The notes under the pieces were generated by a model. The model made no database searches, had not been told where the DNA came from, and was given only the letters and a program-made list of their open reading frames with translations. 64,000 nt of DNA from assembly GCF_030344915.1 (NCBI RefSeq), contig NZ_CP128233.1, positions 2,170,001-2,234,000 of the forward strand, written 5' to 3'. The translations under genes and the position numbers were made by a program. Positions 49,546 to 57,829 of the stretch are shown piece by piece. Every line of letters begins with the position of its first letter. Position 1 is the first letter of the stretch. This stretch comes from Neopusillimonas aromaticivorans (lineage in GTDB: Bacteria > Pseudomonadota > Gammaproteobacteria > Burkholderiales > Burkholderiaceae_B).

Positions 49546-49851
49546 CTAAAACCCGTGAAATAAAAAATCGATAGCCCCCACGATAATATCGTGGTGATGT
49601 TGAAGGCTGGATACAGGGGTTTTAAGTTCCTTAGCCGGAACTGCAGCCATGTACTGTGTAATCATGACATGCTCAACACCATCAATATCGAATAAGGGAT
49701 TCAGTGTGGCAGCAGGTTTGGGTGCGACGTTCAAGGGCAGCAATGGCACCACCACACGTGTGTTGAATGGTTGCATGATGTCAGCCTGCACATTCAGCAA
49801 GTACCCCGAGCCTGACGGGTTGGGGTAAAGATTGTAGCGTTCAAGGCTCAT
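49546..49851 (-). CDS. ccdB: Type II toxin CcdB
   Basis: A 101-residue toxin, the same length as F-plasmid CcdB, which poisons DNA gyrase. Matching segments are RYNLYPNPSGSGYLLNVQAD, FNTRVVVPLLPLNVAPKP, MITQYMAAVPAKEL and DIIVGAIDFLFHGF. In F CcdB the last three residues WGI are needed for gyrase poisoning; here the end is HGF, so Trp99 is replaced by His. Toxicity is therefore uncertain, though chromosomal relatives vary at this end. The start overlaps the ccdA stop (TGATG). Confidence 0.9.
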   Translation of the reverse strand: MSLERYNLYPNPSGSGYLLNVQADIMQPFNTRVVVPLLPLNVAPKPAATLNPLFDIDGVEHVMITQYMAAVPAKELKTPVSSLQHHHDIIVGAIDFLFHGF

Positions 49852-50099
49852 CAGAACATCCTGTGATTCGCCAGGGGTAGGCCGTGCTTTACAACAAAGG
49901 CATTGGAACTTTCAATGGCTTCGTGATTATCGGCCAGCCAAAGCTCCGCGCGCTTGCGTGCGATGGCCTGCGTAATGCCGGCTTCGGCCGCTTGCGAAAT
50001 ATTGATGTGCAAGGCTTTGGCATGGGCCAGAATGTCTTCGGCCAGCGAAATATTGGTTGCGCGCTTGGTGGTTCTGCGCGATTGATTTGTGGTGTGCAT
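49851..50099 (-). CDS. ccdA: Type II antitoxin CcdA
   Basis: An 82-residue antitoxin. The N-terminal region RRTTKRATNISLAEDILAHA should form the DNA-binding ribbon-helix-helix, and the acidic C-terminal part (LWLADNHEAIESSNAFVVKH) matches the CcdB-binding tail of CcdA (RWKAENQE-like). I choose the ATG at 50099, with GGAG nine bases before it, over an ATG nine codons upstream. It is first in the operon, with a palindrome at its promoter that suits autorepression. Confidence 0.87.
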   Translation of the reverse strand: MHTTNQSRRTTKRATNISLAEDILAHAKALHINISQAAEAGITQAIARKRAELWLADNHEAIESSNAFVVKHGLPLANHRMF

Positions 50100-50145
50100 C
50101 GTGAGTCTCCGTAGGCAATGGCGCAAATGATGCGCATATTTTCCA

Positions 50146-50158
50146 ACATATTATATGT
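50146..50158 (-). promoter_or_regulatory. ccdAB promoter/operator palindrome
   Basis: ACATAT-T-ATATGT is a perfect palindrome 47 bases before ccdA. In leftward reading it contains a TATAAT -10 hexamer (50150-50155). A CcdA-CcdB complex bound here would cover the -10. No strong -35 is visible. Confidence 0.55.
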
Positions 50159-50172
50159 GCGCACTTGTGTGA

Positions 50173-50289
50173 GACATGGACGCCATGGCCTGCGATCTTA
50201 TCCTGCTGGAACGCCCACCCCAAATGCCATCCTGTCAAGCCGTCAACGATCGCATCGGCCGCGCTGCCGCTGCTTTTAATCCTTGAAGA
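50173..50289 (+). repeat. Right direct repeat: decayed copy of the sua5 3' end
   Basis: A 117-base copy of the end of sua5 (compare 49377-49493) with six substitutions; most read C in the sua5 copy and T here. No sua5 sequence precedes it, so it is a non-coding remnant. It marks the right edge of the ccdAB insertion. Confidence 0.9.
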
Positions 50290-50762
50290 GTAGTTGCAGT
50301 ACGCAGACAGCACTTTTTGTTCAGGCAACATGTCGTGCGGTATGGTGCCTGTGAATACAGGCTTTCAGTTATGCTCAGCCAGTATTTAAGCCGTTGTCAG
50401 TTACTATCCAAATTAGTTTTTATTCTCCCAATTTCCAAACTCAGCGTCGGTGTGGTCGGGATAGGCACAAGGGCTTGAGCCCGCCGTATTGGGGCCGCTG
50501 GCCGAGGAGGCAAGGGCGCGGTGTCTGAGCCAGCGTTTTCGACCCAGAGGGTCGAGCTGGCGAGTTTAGCGCCCGCCTCGGCCAGTGGCCCCAATGCGGG
50601 AAGCCCCGAAGGGGCCGGGCTCTTGTCCCGCAGGGCCTGTCCTGATCACGCCGACGCAGCGCCTGCGAAAAACCTGAGCCTGAACCCAAGCCTCAAAAGA
50701 AAACGGCCACCCAAAAAGCAGCCGTTCCCAAACCCGGCAGCCGATCAAAGCCGCCCATCGTT
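50290..50762. other. Gene-poor stretch between the ccdAB pocket and the IS1380 element
   Basis: About 470 bases with no gene I would support. The first 150 bases are AT-richer and featureless. From about 50440 to 50640 the sequence is GC-rich and full of inverted repeats, listed separately. A rightward open frame of 108 codons from 50521 (SGPNAGSPEGAGLLSRRA) is Pro/Ala/Ser-rich and crosses these repeats and the IS end; I regard it as non-coding. Confidence 0.45.
50488..50631. repeat. GC-rich nested inverted-repeat element
   Basis: Outer arms ATTGGGGCCGCTGGCCGAGG (50488-50507) and its complement with one mismatch (50576-50595) enclose a second hairpin, GCCAGC/GCTGGC (50529-50534, 50556-50561), with a perfect inner stem TCGACCC-AGA-GGGTCGA (50539-50555). 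Directly after comes another hairpin, GCGGGA...TCCCGC (50596-50631), around CCCC-GAA-GGGG. It could fold as structured RNA, or be a small non-autonomous mobile repeat. Confidence 0.6.
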
Positions 50763-52347
50763 TCTAACCCGGACTTTTCATCAGCCAAGTGATCCGAGCG
50801 TTTTTTGGCCGCTCTGGCTGGAGTCGTTCGCAGCGAAGACAAGATGATGGCGCGGATGGTGTTTTTGATGCCACAGGCGCAATTGCCCCAACCCCCATGG
50901 CTTTATAGCGTGCCGGGGACAGCACTTTTTCAGAACTACGGGGCCATGGCGTGTGCCGCGTGGGCGAACACGTGGCGCAAGGGATGGTGTGAGGCCAACA
51001 GGATTCGAACGCGCCGGGTATTGCGCACGATGGCCGCCCCGATCTTGAACAGTCGCACGCGGATGGTGGCGGCGCTGGCCCGTTCCAGTTCTGTGCCGCG
51101 CAAGGCCAATTCGCGCAGGCGCTGCATCAGGGTGTAGGCCAGCGCAGCCAGCAGCAGCCGGAATTGGTTAGCCGCAAATCGGTGGCAACTGGCGCGGGTG
51201 CCGAACAGGTCGAGCTGAGCTTCCTTGATGCGGTTCTCGGCCTCACCCCGGGCACAATACAGCTGGTCGTACAGCTGTACCGCATCGGCCTCAGAACCCG
51301 CAATGTTGGTGACGACGAAGCGCGGGTTCACGCCCTGGGCGCCGTATTCCAAGCGGGTGAGTACGCGTCGCGGTCGGTTCCAGGAGGCGGCCGCATAGAT
51401 GAATTCGCTGACCAGGCGCTGTTTGGACCCGGTGCGTCGGTAGTCACGCTCGAGTACCTGTTCGGCCAGTTTTACACGCGCCTGAAGGCGGGTGTTGCGA
51501 GCCAGGCCGATGATGTACTGCACATTGGCCCGTTCGCACCAGCGCAGCAGCCGCTGACGACAGAACCCGGAGTCGCCCCGGATGATGATCTTCACCTGCG
51601 GCCAGACTTGACGCAGCCGCGTCACCAGCAGCCGCAGCACGGCCGACGCATGCCGGGCACCATCAATGCGGCTGGGTCGCAGCAGGCAGGCCAGCATCGA
51701 CTGGCCGCAGAACACGTACAGCGGCAGGTAGCAGTGGTGGTCGTAATAGGCATGGAACTGTTTGAGTTCCTGTTCACCATGTAACGGGATATCCGAGGCG
51801 TCGACATCCAGAATCAACTCTTGGGGTGGGCTGGCAAAGCTGGCAATGAAGTGCTCGACCAGAACCTGATGCAGCGCCCAGGCATCGGCGCGGCTGGCAC
51901 CGGTCTCGAGCCGACTGAGTGTGGGCGAGCTGGCCAGTGTCTGATCGCGCCCGACGGCCGTTTGCATCAACAGGTCCGAGCGCAGCGTGTCGTGATCGTT
52001 CAGGTCTTCGTAGCCGCAGCACAGGCCATACAGGCGCTGGGCGATGAGATCGCGCAGGCGGTGGCGAATCCGACCCCGGCACGCCGATCGGTCAGGGCCT
52101 TGGCGGCCAGACGCGACAAACCGGTGCGTGCATCAATCTGTCGCAACAGCATCAGCCCGCCATCGGAACTGAGGTCTCCACCCTGGAAATTGGCCTGCAA
52201 ATGACGGCGTCCAAGGCGCCCAAAGTTCAGCTCTTCAGTGGTACGATTTGGCATCGGCGCTACCTTCCCAAAATCTTGTTTCGCACCTCGATTTTATGCG
52301 GGCTTAAAGGTATGCGCCGATTCCTTTGGTGAAATTTCCGGGCTAAA
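50763..52347 (-). mobile_element. IS1380-family insertion sequence
   Basis: An element of about 1.58 kb with one transposase gene. Candidate terminal inverted repeats are TCTAACCCGGACTTTTCATC at 50763-50782 and GGTGAAATTTCCGGGCTAAA at 52328-52347; they share the core TCCGGG-TA and GAAA in inverted order. The exact edges and the short target duplication are not certain. The right end falls on the stop codon of the ABC ATPase gene (52343-52345), so transporter coding sequence is not interrupted. Confidence 0.75.
50936..52254 (-). CDS. IS1380-family transposase (frame break near 52076)
   Basis: DDE transposase of about 440 residues. The start is MPNRTTEELNFGRLGRRHLQ with GGDLSSDGGLMLLRQIDART, typical of the family. 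The core has LILDVDASDIPLHGEQE with the first catalytic Asp, VKIIIRGDSGFCRQRLLRWC with the second, and YCARGEAENRIKEAQLDLFG with the Glu. One base lost near 52076 splits the N-terminal 65 residues from the rest. Other breaks in this window look like sequence errors, so this copy may be intact in reality. Confidence 0.88.
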
Positions 52348-53049
52348 CCCCCAGATACCTCGTCAGCAAATCCGGTTGATTGATCAGCGTGGCGCTGTCC
52401 TTCTGTTCAACCACCACCCTTTTTCAAGCACCACACACCGATCCGTATTCGCCAGTACCTTGCGATAATTCCGGTCAACAATCAGCGTCGCCACCCCGGT
52501 ATCGCGAATTGTGCCGATAATTCGCCAGATTTCGGCAATAATCAGCGGTGCCAGGCCCTCGGTCGCCTCATCGAGAATCAGGACATCCGGGTTCGTCATC
52601 AGCGCACGGCCAATCGCCAGCATCTGCTGCTCACCCCCGAAAGCTGCTGCCCCCATGGCCCAAACGCTCGGTAAGCCGCGGGAATGTTTCGAGAACCCGC
52701 TCGTAATTCCAGTCATTGCGGCCATTGACCCCTTGCCGGGCAGCAACCATCAGGTTCTCGCGCACATCAAGATTCGGGAAAATGCCACGCCCCTCGGGCA
52801 CATATGCTACCCCTGGCGGGCAACCTGATGAGGCTCTGCCTTGGTCTGGTCTTTGCCGCGAATTTTGATGTTACCCGCGGTAGGTCGCAAATGCCCCATC
52901 AGGGTACGGATCAGCGTTGTTTTGCCCATGCCATTGCGGCCCAGCAAACCCACCGATTCACCCGCATTGATCTGTAGATTGACATCAAACAGAATGTGGC
53001 TTTGCCCATAATGCGTATTGATGCCCTGGGCGTCGATCAGGACGGTCAT
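52343..53049 (-). CDS. Branched-chain-type ABC transporter ATPase, LivF-like (frame breaks near 52813, 52650, 52425)
   Basis: Cytosolic ATPase of a HAAT-type importer. From the ATG at 53049: Walker A is GLLGRNGMGKTTLIRTLMGH, the signature is LSGGEQQMLAIGRAL after repair, and Walker B is PDVLILDEATEGLAP. The C-terminus after repair is QPDLLTRYLGV. Three single-base breaks, all in G/C runs, split it. It overlaps the LivG-like gene (ATGA) and is last of the operon. With benzoate genes upstream, an aromatic acid such as benzoate is the likely substrate. Confidence 0.87.
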
Positions 53050-53793
53050 TCTTCTTCCCCAGGTAGGCGGTTTGTACTTCAGGATTCGTACGGATATCGT
53101 CAGGTGCACCGTGCGCAATTACACAGCCATTGACCATGACCGTGATCTCGTCAGAGATGCGGAACACGGCGTCCATATCGTGCTCAACGAGCAAGATCGC
53201 ATGTTCTTTCTTCAGGGAATCAAGCAAGTTCAGCATGCGGTCGGTTTCTTCAGCCCCCATTCCGGCCAGCGGCTCGTCGAGCAGCAGCACTTTGGGGTGC
53301 GTGGCCAGACACATGGCAATTTCAAGTTGCCGCTTGCCGCCATGAGACAACAGACCGGCCTTGGTATGGGCAAACTCGGCCAGGCCAGCCGCCTCAAGCG
53401 CACGTTGGGCCGCCTCGTTGCTGAATGTACACTTGCTGGCCGGTGTAGCCCAGCTCCAGAACTTTTGATGGTTGGATTGTGCCGACAAGCGGCAATTCTC
53501 GTGCACTGTCAGCGAAGGGAAAATGGTGGTGCGCTGGTAGCTGCGGCCCAGCCCGGCACGGGCGCGATCGGGTTGAGACCATTGCGTGATGTCTTTGTCC
53601 AGCATCATGATGCTGCCCTCGCTGGGGGTATTTCACCCGAAAGGACATTGATCAGTGTGGATTTTCCCGCGCCATTGGTGCCAATGACCGCGTGTACCGA
53701 ACCCTGTTTCAGATCAACCGAGACATTATCGATGGCGACCAGGCCACCAAAACGCCGCGTGATATTTTTGGCCGATAAAAGTATTTGAGACAT
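53046..53793 (-). CDS. Branched-chain-type ABC transporter ATPase, LivG-like (frame breaks near 53620 and 53055)
   Basis: Second ATPase of the importer. Starts MSQILLSAKNITRRFGGLVA. Walker A is AVIGTNGAGKSTLINVLSG, the signature region is LLSHGGKRQLEIAMCLATHP (LSHGGKRQ as in LivG), and Walker B is KVLLLDEPLAGMGAEETDRM. LVEHDMDAVFRISDEITVMV carries the switch His. One base near 53620 and one near 53055 are missing; the true end is AYLGEEE. It lies ten bases after the LivM-like gene. Confidence 0.88.
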
Positions 53794-53803
53794 GTCTGAA
53801 CCC

Positions 53804-54798
53804 TTAATGTGCCGTTGCCGATGAGGTCGTGCGGTTGCGCCGCGCACGCAACTGTTCGGGCAGCCCGATCAACCCGTTGGGCATGAACGCAACCAGGGCA
53901 ATAATGGCTAGGCCAAAGGTCAGGTGCCAGTGGATGGCAAACGAACCGAAAATCGCGGCAGACTGGAAAAACTCTTGCAACAGGATCAGGCCGACGGCAC
54001 CGATGATGGCGCCCCATAGCCGGCCGACACCCCCAAGAATAACCATGAACAGCACCAGCCCCGATTGTTCCCAACCCATCAGTTCGGGGTTGACGTAACC
54101 GTCTTTGGCAGCGTACAGCAGACCGGCCAGGCCACCAAACCCGGCCGCTACGACGTAGGCCGTCAGTTTGTAGCCGAAGGTTGAGAAACCAGCGGCTCGC
54201 ATGCGTTGCTCGTTGACGCGAATGCCGGTGAGGGCCGCGCCGAAACGGGAGCGCATCAGCATGGCCAGGAAGGCCCAGGCGAACAGCAGGCAGCCCAGTG
54301 TGAACAAATAGAAGGTGTAGTTATTGCTGATGTCGAGCAAGACCCAGTCACCCAGGCGCAATTGCGGACGAACGTACAGATAAATGCCGTCGCTGCCGCC
54401 ACCTAGCTTGGTATCGTGGAAGACGTAATAGGCCATCTGGGCAAAGGCCAGTGTGACCATGATGAAATACACGCCTTTGGTGCGCAAAACCAGCGCGCCG
54501 GTGACCAGGGCATACACCATGGCACAGCCGATAGCGGCGGGCACCAGCCACAGCATGTTGCCTGCGACATATTCAGGGGATAACAGCGTGACGGCATACG
54601 CCGAAATGCCGAAAAAGCGGCGTGGCCCATGCTGACCAAGCCAGTACAGCCCACCAGCAATTGCAAACTGAGCGCAAACAGCGCGTAAATCATGATCTTG
54701 ACGACCAGAGCGGTGTAGTAATCGGTGGTGACCATGGGCAGTAATGCGACCAGCACCACCAGTACCAGCACCAGAATGTTACGGAATGAGCGTTGCAT
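53804..54798 (-). CDS. Branched-chain-type ABC transporter permease, LivM-like (frame break near 54612)
   Basis: Inner-membrane permease of about 331 residues. It starts MQRSFRNILVLVLVVLVALL and has LQLLVGCTGLVSMGHAAF, the conserved LivM cytosolic-loop region (SRFGAALTGIRVNEQRMRAA) and LVLFMVILGGVGRLWGAIIG. One base missing near 54612 splits the first third from FGISAYAVTLLSPEY. The C-terminal tail is polar and Arg-rich. Six bases separate it from the LivH-like gene. Confidence 0.88.
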
Positions 54799-54804
54799 AC
54801 TTCG

Positions 54805-55685
54805 TCAGCCTTGCTTGAAGAGCCCTTCGGGCTTGAAAAGGAGGATGGCCGCCATCATGACGTAGACCAGCACGCCCGCAGCCTGCGGGAACAGAATCTG
54901 GCCAAAGGTATCGACAAAACCGATCAGCATGGCGGCAATGAATGCACCCTTGATCGAACCGATACCGCCAATGACAACCACGACGAAGCAGATAATGATG
55001 ATGGCATTGCCCATGCCGGGGTAGACCGACGATACCGGTGCGGCAATGGCGCCCGCCAGAGCGGCCAGGGCGACCCCCAGCGCGAACACAATACGAAACA
55101 GCCGGTTGATGTCGATACCGAGCGAATTGATCATTTCACGGTTGCTGGCGCCGGCACGGATCATCATGCCCAGGCGGGTGCGCGACAGCAGCCAGTACAT
55201 CAGGACAGCCACCACAATACAGACGGCCGAGATGAACAGGCGATAGGTCGGGTAGGTCATGACATCGCTGAGCGGAACGGTGCCGCTGAGCCAGGCAGGC
55301 GCTGAAACACCATGCACGTCGTTGTCGATGATGATACTGCGCAGTTCTTCAAACACCAGAATCAGCCCGTAGGTCATGAGCACCTGTTGAAGGTGTTCAC
55401 GGTGGTACAGGTAACTGTAGAACGCCCATTCGAGAAAATAGCCCAGCAGTGCGGCCAACAGAATGCAGGCCAGCACTGTGGCCAGGAACCCCCGCCCAGA
55501 TACTGCGAGACCAAGGGTTCAAGGGCGAAGGCCATGTAGGCCCCGATCATGTAAAAACTGCCGTGTGCCAGATTGATGATGCCCATGATGCCGAAAATGA
55601 GCGTCAACCCACTGGCAACCAGAAACAGCAATAAGCCGTACTGTATGGCGTTAAGGCACTGAATTAAAAATATGACCGGGTCCAC
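54805..55685 (-). CDS. Branched-chain-type ABC transporter permease, LivH-like (frame break near 55490)
   Basis: Permease of about 293 residues. The N-terminus has LNAIQYGLLLFLVASGLTLI and FGIMGIINLAHGSFYMIGAY, the LivH signature. The later part has SRTRLGMMIRAGASNREMIN, GIDINRLFRIVFALGVALAA and VVVIGGIGSIKGAFIAAMLI. One C/G missing near 55490 breaks the frame after about 65 residues. It pairs with the LivM-like permease and lies 46 bases after the binding-protein gene. Confidence 0.88.
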
Positions 55686-55731
55686 AAGGCCTCCTCAGGT
55701 GTTGCTTGTTTTATTGTTGGTTTTGTTGGTG

Positions 55732-56890
55732 TTACTGGATCTTGCAGCCAACGGACGGGTCAGCCAGTGCCGGGACGGCAACCTTGACCAGAACGTTGTC
55801 TTCACCCTTGACCTGACGCAGGTACATGTCTTGCACGGGGTTGCCCGATTTGGACAGGGTGAACTTGCCGCGTGGGCTGTCGATGGTGGCGTTGCGAATC
55901 GCTTCACGCATGGCGTCTTTTTGGAGACATCGCCGCCAACGGCTTTCAGGCCGGCGTCAAGCATTTGTGCCGCGTCGTAGCCCTGAACGGCATACACATC
56001 GGGCGGCAGCTTGGGGAAGTTTTTCCGGTAGTTTTCGCGGAAGGCGTTGTCGCGTTCTGTGTTCAGGTTGTCGGCATAGTGCAGTGCTGTCAACAAGCCT
56101 TGTGCCGATTCACCCTGGGCTTTCAGGGTACCGTCGGTCAGGAAGCCGGCGCCAACCAGTTCGATGTCTTTGTTCAGGCCCGCAGCAGCGTAATCTTGTG
56201 TGAACTTGACGGCACCGCCACCGGCAAAGAAGGTGTAGACCACATCGGGTTTAAGCGCAGCGATTTCGGTCAGCAGTGGCTGGAACTCAACCTGGGGAAG
56301 GGCAGGGCCAGGTGTTTGACGACTTTGCCGCCGGCTTTTTCAAACGCTTCTTTGAAGCCGTCGGTGGATTCTTTACCGGCCGCGTAGTTCCATGAAATGG
56401 TGACTGCGTTTTTGTGGCCTTTTTCAGCGGCGGCGACACCCATGGCATAGCCGGGTTGCCAGTTCGAGAACGACGAACGGAACACGTTCTTGCTGCACAG
56501 CGGGCCGGTCAGGGCGCCGGCACCGGCGTTCGGGATGATCAGGGTGGTGTCGGCTTCGGTAGCCGCCTTGGCCAGCGCCATGGCCACGCCCGAGTGAACC
56601 GTACCAACCAGGATGTCGACCTGGTCACGCTTGATCAGGCGGTTGGCGTTGTCAGGGCCTTTGGAGGGGTTGGATTCATCGTCAACACGGAAGTAGGTCA
56701 CTTCCTGACCGGCCAGCTTGCCGCCCTGTTCTTGCACATACAGTTTGAAGCCGTTTTCAATGGCTTCACCCAGCTGGGCATAGGTGCCGCTGTAAGGCAG
56801 CATGAAGCCGACTTTGACTTCTGCGGCAGCAGAGCCCGCGCCAAAAGCCATGGCAATGGCCAGGGCGGTACCGGTTAATGCTTTTTTCAT
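55732..56890 (-). CDS. Periplasmic binding protein of the aromatic-acid ABC transporter (frame breaks near 56300 and 55922)
   Basis: Binding protein of the Leu/Ile/Val type 1 fold. A Sec signal is clear (MKKALTGTALAIAMAFGAGS, cleavage after SAAA). The mature part has VKVGFMLPYSGTYAQLGEAI, RLIKRDQVDILVGTVHSGVA, VFRSSFSNWQPGYAMG and DVYAVQGYDAAQMLDAGLKA. After repair it ends VPALADPSVGCKIQ. Homologues in the box clusters of related bacteria are annotated for benzoate; the ligand here is inferred from the operon. Repaired length is about 386 residues. Confidence 0.87.
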
Positions 56891-56992
56891 CTTGTCTACT
56901 CCTTGGTGTTGTGAAAAAAGTACTGCAGCGGGCGCAATGTTGCGCCGAAAAGGGGGCCTGTTATTGTTTTTTTAATGGCCTGAATGGGGTGC

Positions 56993-57817
56993 CTATGAGG
57001 CTGAAACCGGGTTGAACTTCGCCAGGAATTTCAGCATCGCCTGGTTAAGGATTTCAGGTTGATCCTTGTGGGGCGAGTGTCGGCAGGCGTCAATAATACA
57101 GAGTTCTGTGTCTTTGACTACCCGGTGAATCCCTTGGATTTGGGCCAGAGTGCCGTATTCATCGTCTTTCCCCTGAATGGCCAGAACCGGACATTGAATT
57201 TTGGGCAGATAATCTTCAATGTTCCAGAATTTGAACTGCGGGTTCAGCCAGATATCGTTCCAGGCCCAGAAAGTCAGGTCGGGGTTTTGATGATAGCGGG
57301 TGAAACGTTTGGGCAGGTCGGTGGTCAGGTACGCCTGGCGGGCCTGCTCGATGCTGGACACGGTGATGTCTTCAACGAAGATGTGTGGCGCCGCCACGGC
57401 AATACCTGCCGTTTTTTCAGGGTACATGGCAGCATAAAGCAGCGCAATCGAGCCGCCATCGCTATGGCCATAGAAAACCGGGCGCTCATTGTCCAGACCC
57501 AGCCCTTCCAGTACGGCGGGGAGGAACAGCTCGGCCTGGGTGTGCATGTAGCTGACCGGCCATTTTTCGTCGGCTGGACGTGGCGTGCTATTGCCGTAGC
57601 CATAGCGCGAAAACACCAGGCCGCGGCAGTTGGCCAGCTCGCACAATTGTGCGGGCCAGTCACGCCATAGCGCAACCGAGCCGAGCCCTTCGTGCAGGAA
57701 GACGACCAAGGGACGATCGGCTTTTTCGGGCGCGATCAATTGGCATTCAATGTCGTAGTCGCGACCCAGAACCTGGATCGGCAGCATTTTGTTGGTGATG
57801 TTCATGATGTCTGACAA
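56993..57817 (-). CDS. Alpha/beta hydrolase of the benzoate operon
   Basis: A 274-residue alpha/beta hydrolase, intact. The oxyanion region is VVFLHEGLGSVALWRDWPAQ, the nucleophile Ser is in FYGHSDGGSIALLYAAMYPE, and the acid and His are in AIQGKDDEYGT and DACRHSPHKDQP. It lies 12 bases after the benzoate-CoA ligase gene and 103 before the binding protein. It might hydrolyse an ester or a stray acyl-CoA thioester; the substrate is not known. It is not a meta-cleavage hydrolase by context, since the box route has no ring-meta-cleavage step. Confidence 0.85.
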   Translation of the reverse strand: MSDIMNITNKMLPIQVLGRDYDIECQLIAPEKADRPLVVFLHEGLGSVALWRDWPAQLCELANCRGLVFSRYGYGNSTPRPADEKWPVSYMHTQAELFLPAVLEGLGLDNERPVFYGHSDGGSIALLYAAMYPEKTAGIAVAAPHIFVEDITVSSIEQARQAYLTTDLPKRFTRYHQNPDLTFWAWNDIWLNPQFKFWNIEDYLPKIQCPVLAIQGKDDEYGTLAQIQGIHRVVKDTELCIIDACRHSPHKDQPEILNQAMLKFLAKFNPVSAS

Positions 57818-57829
57818 TGACGTGTAAGT

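Noticed and set aside
50521..50847. Rightward 108-codon open frame between ccdAB and IS1380
   Set aside because: It crosses nested inverted repeats and the IS left end and is low-complexity; no start signal.
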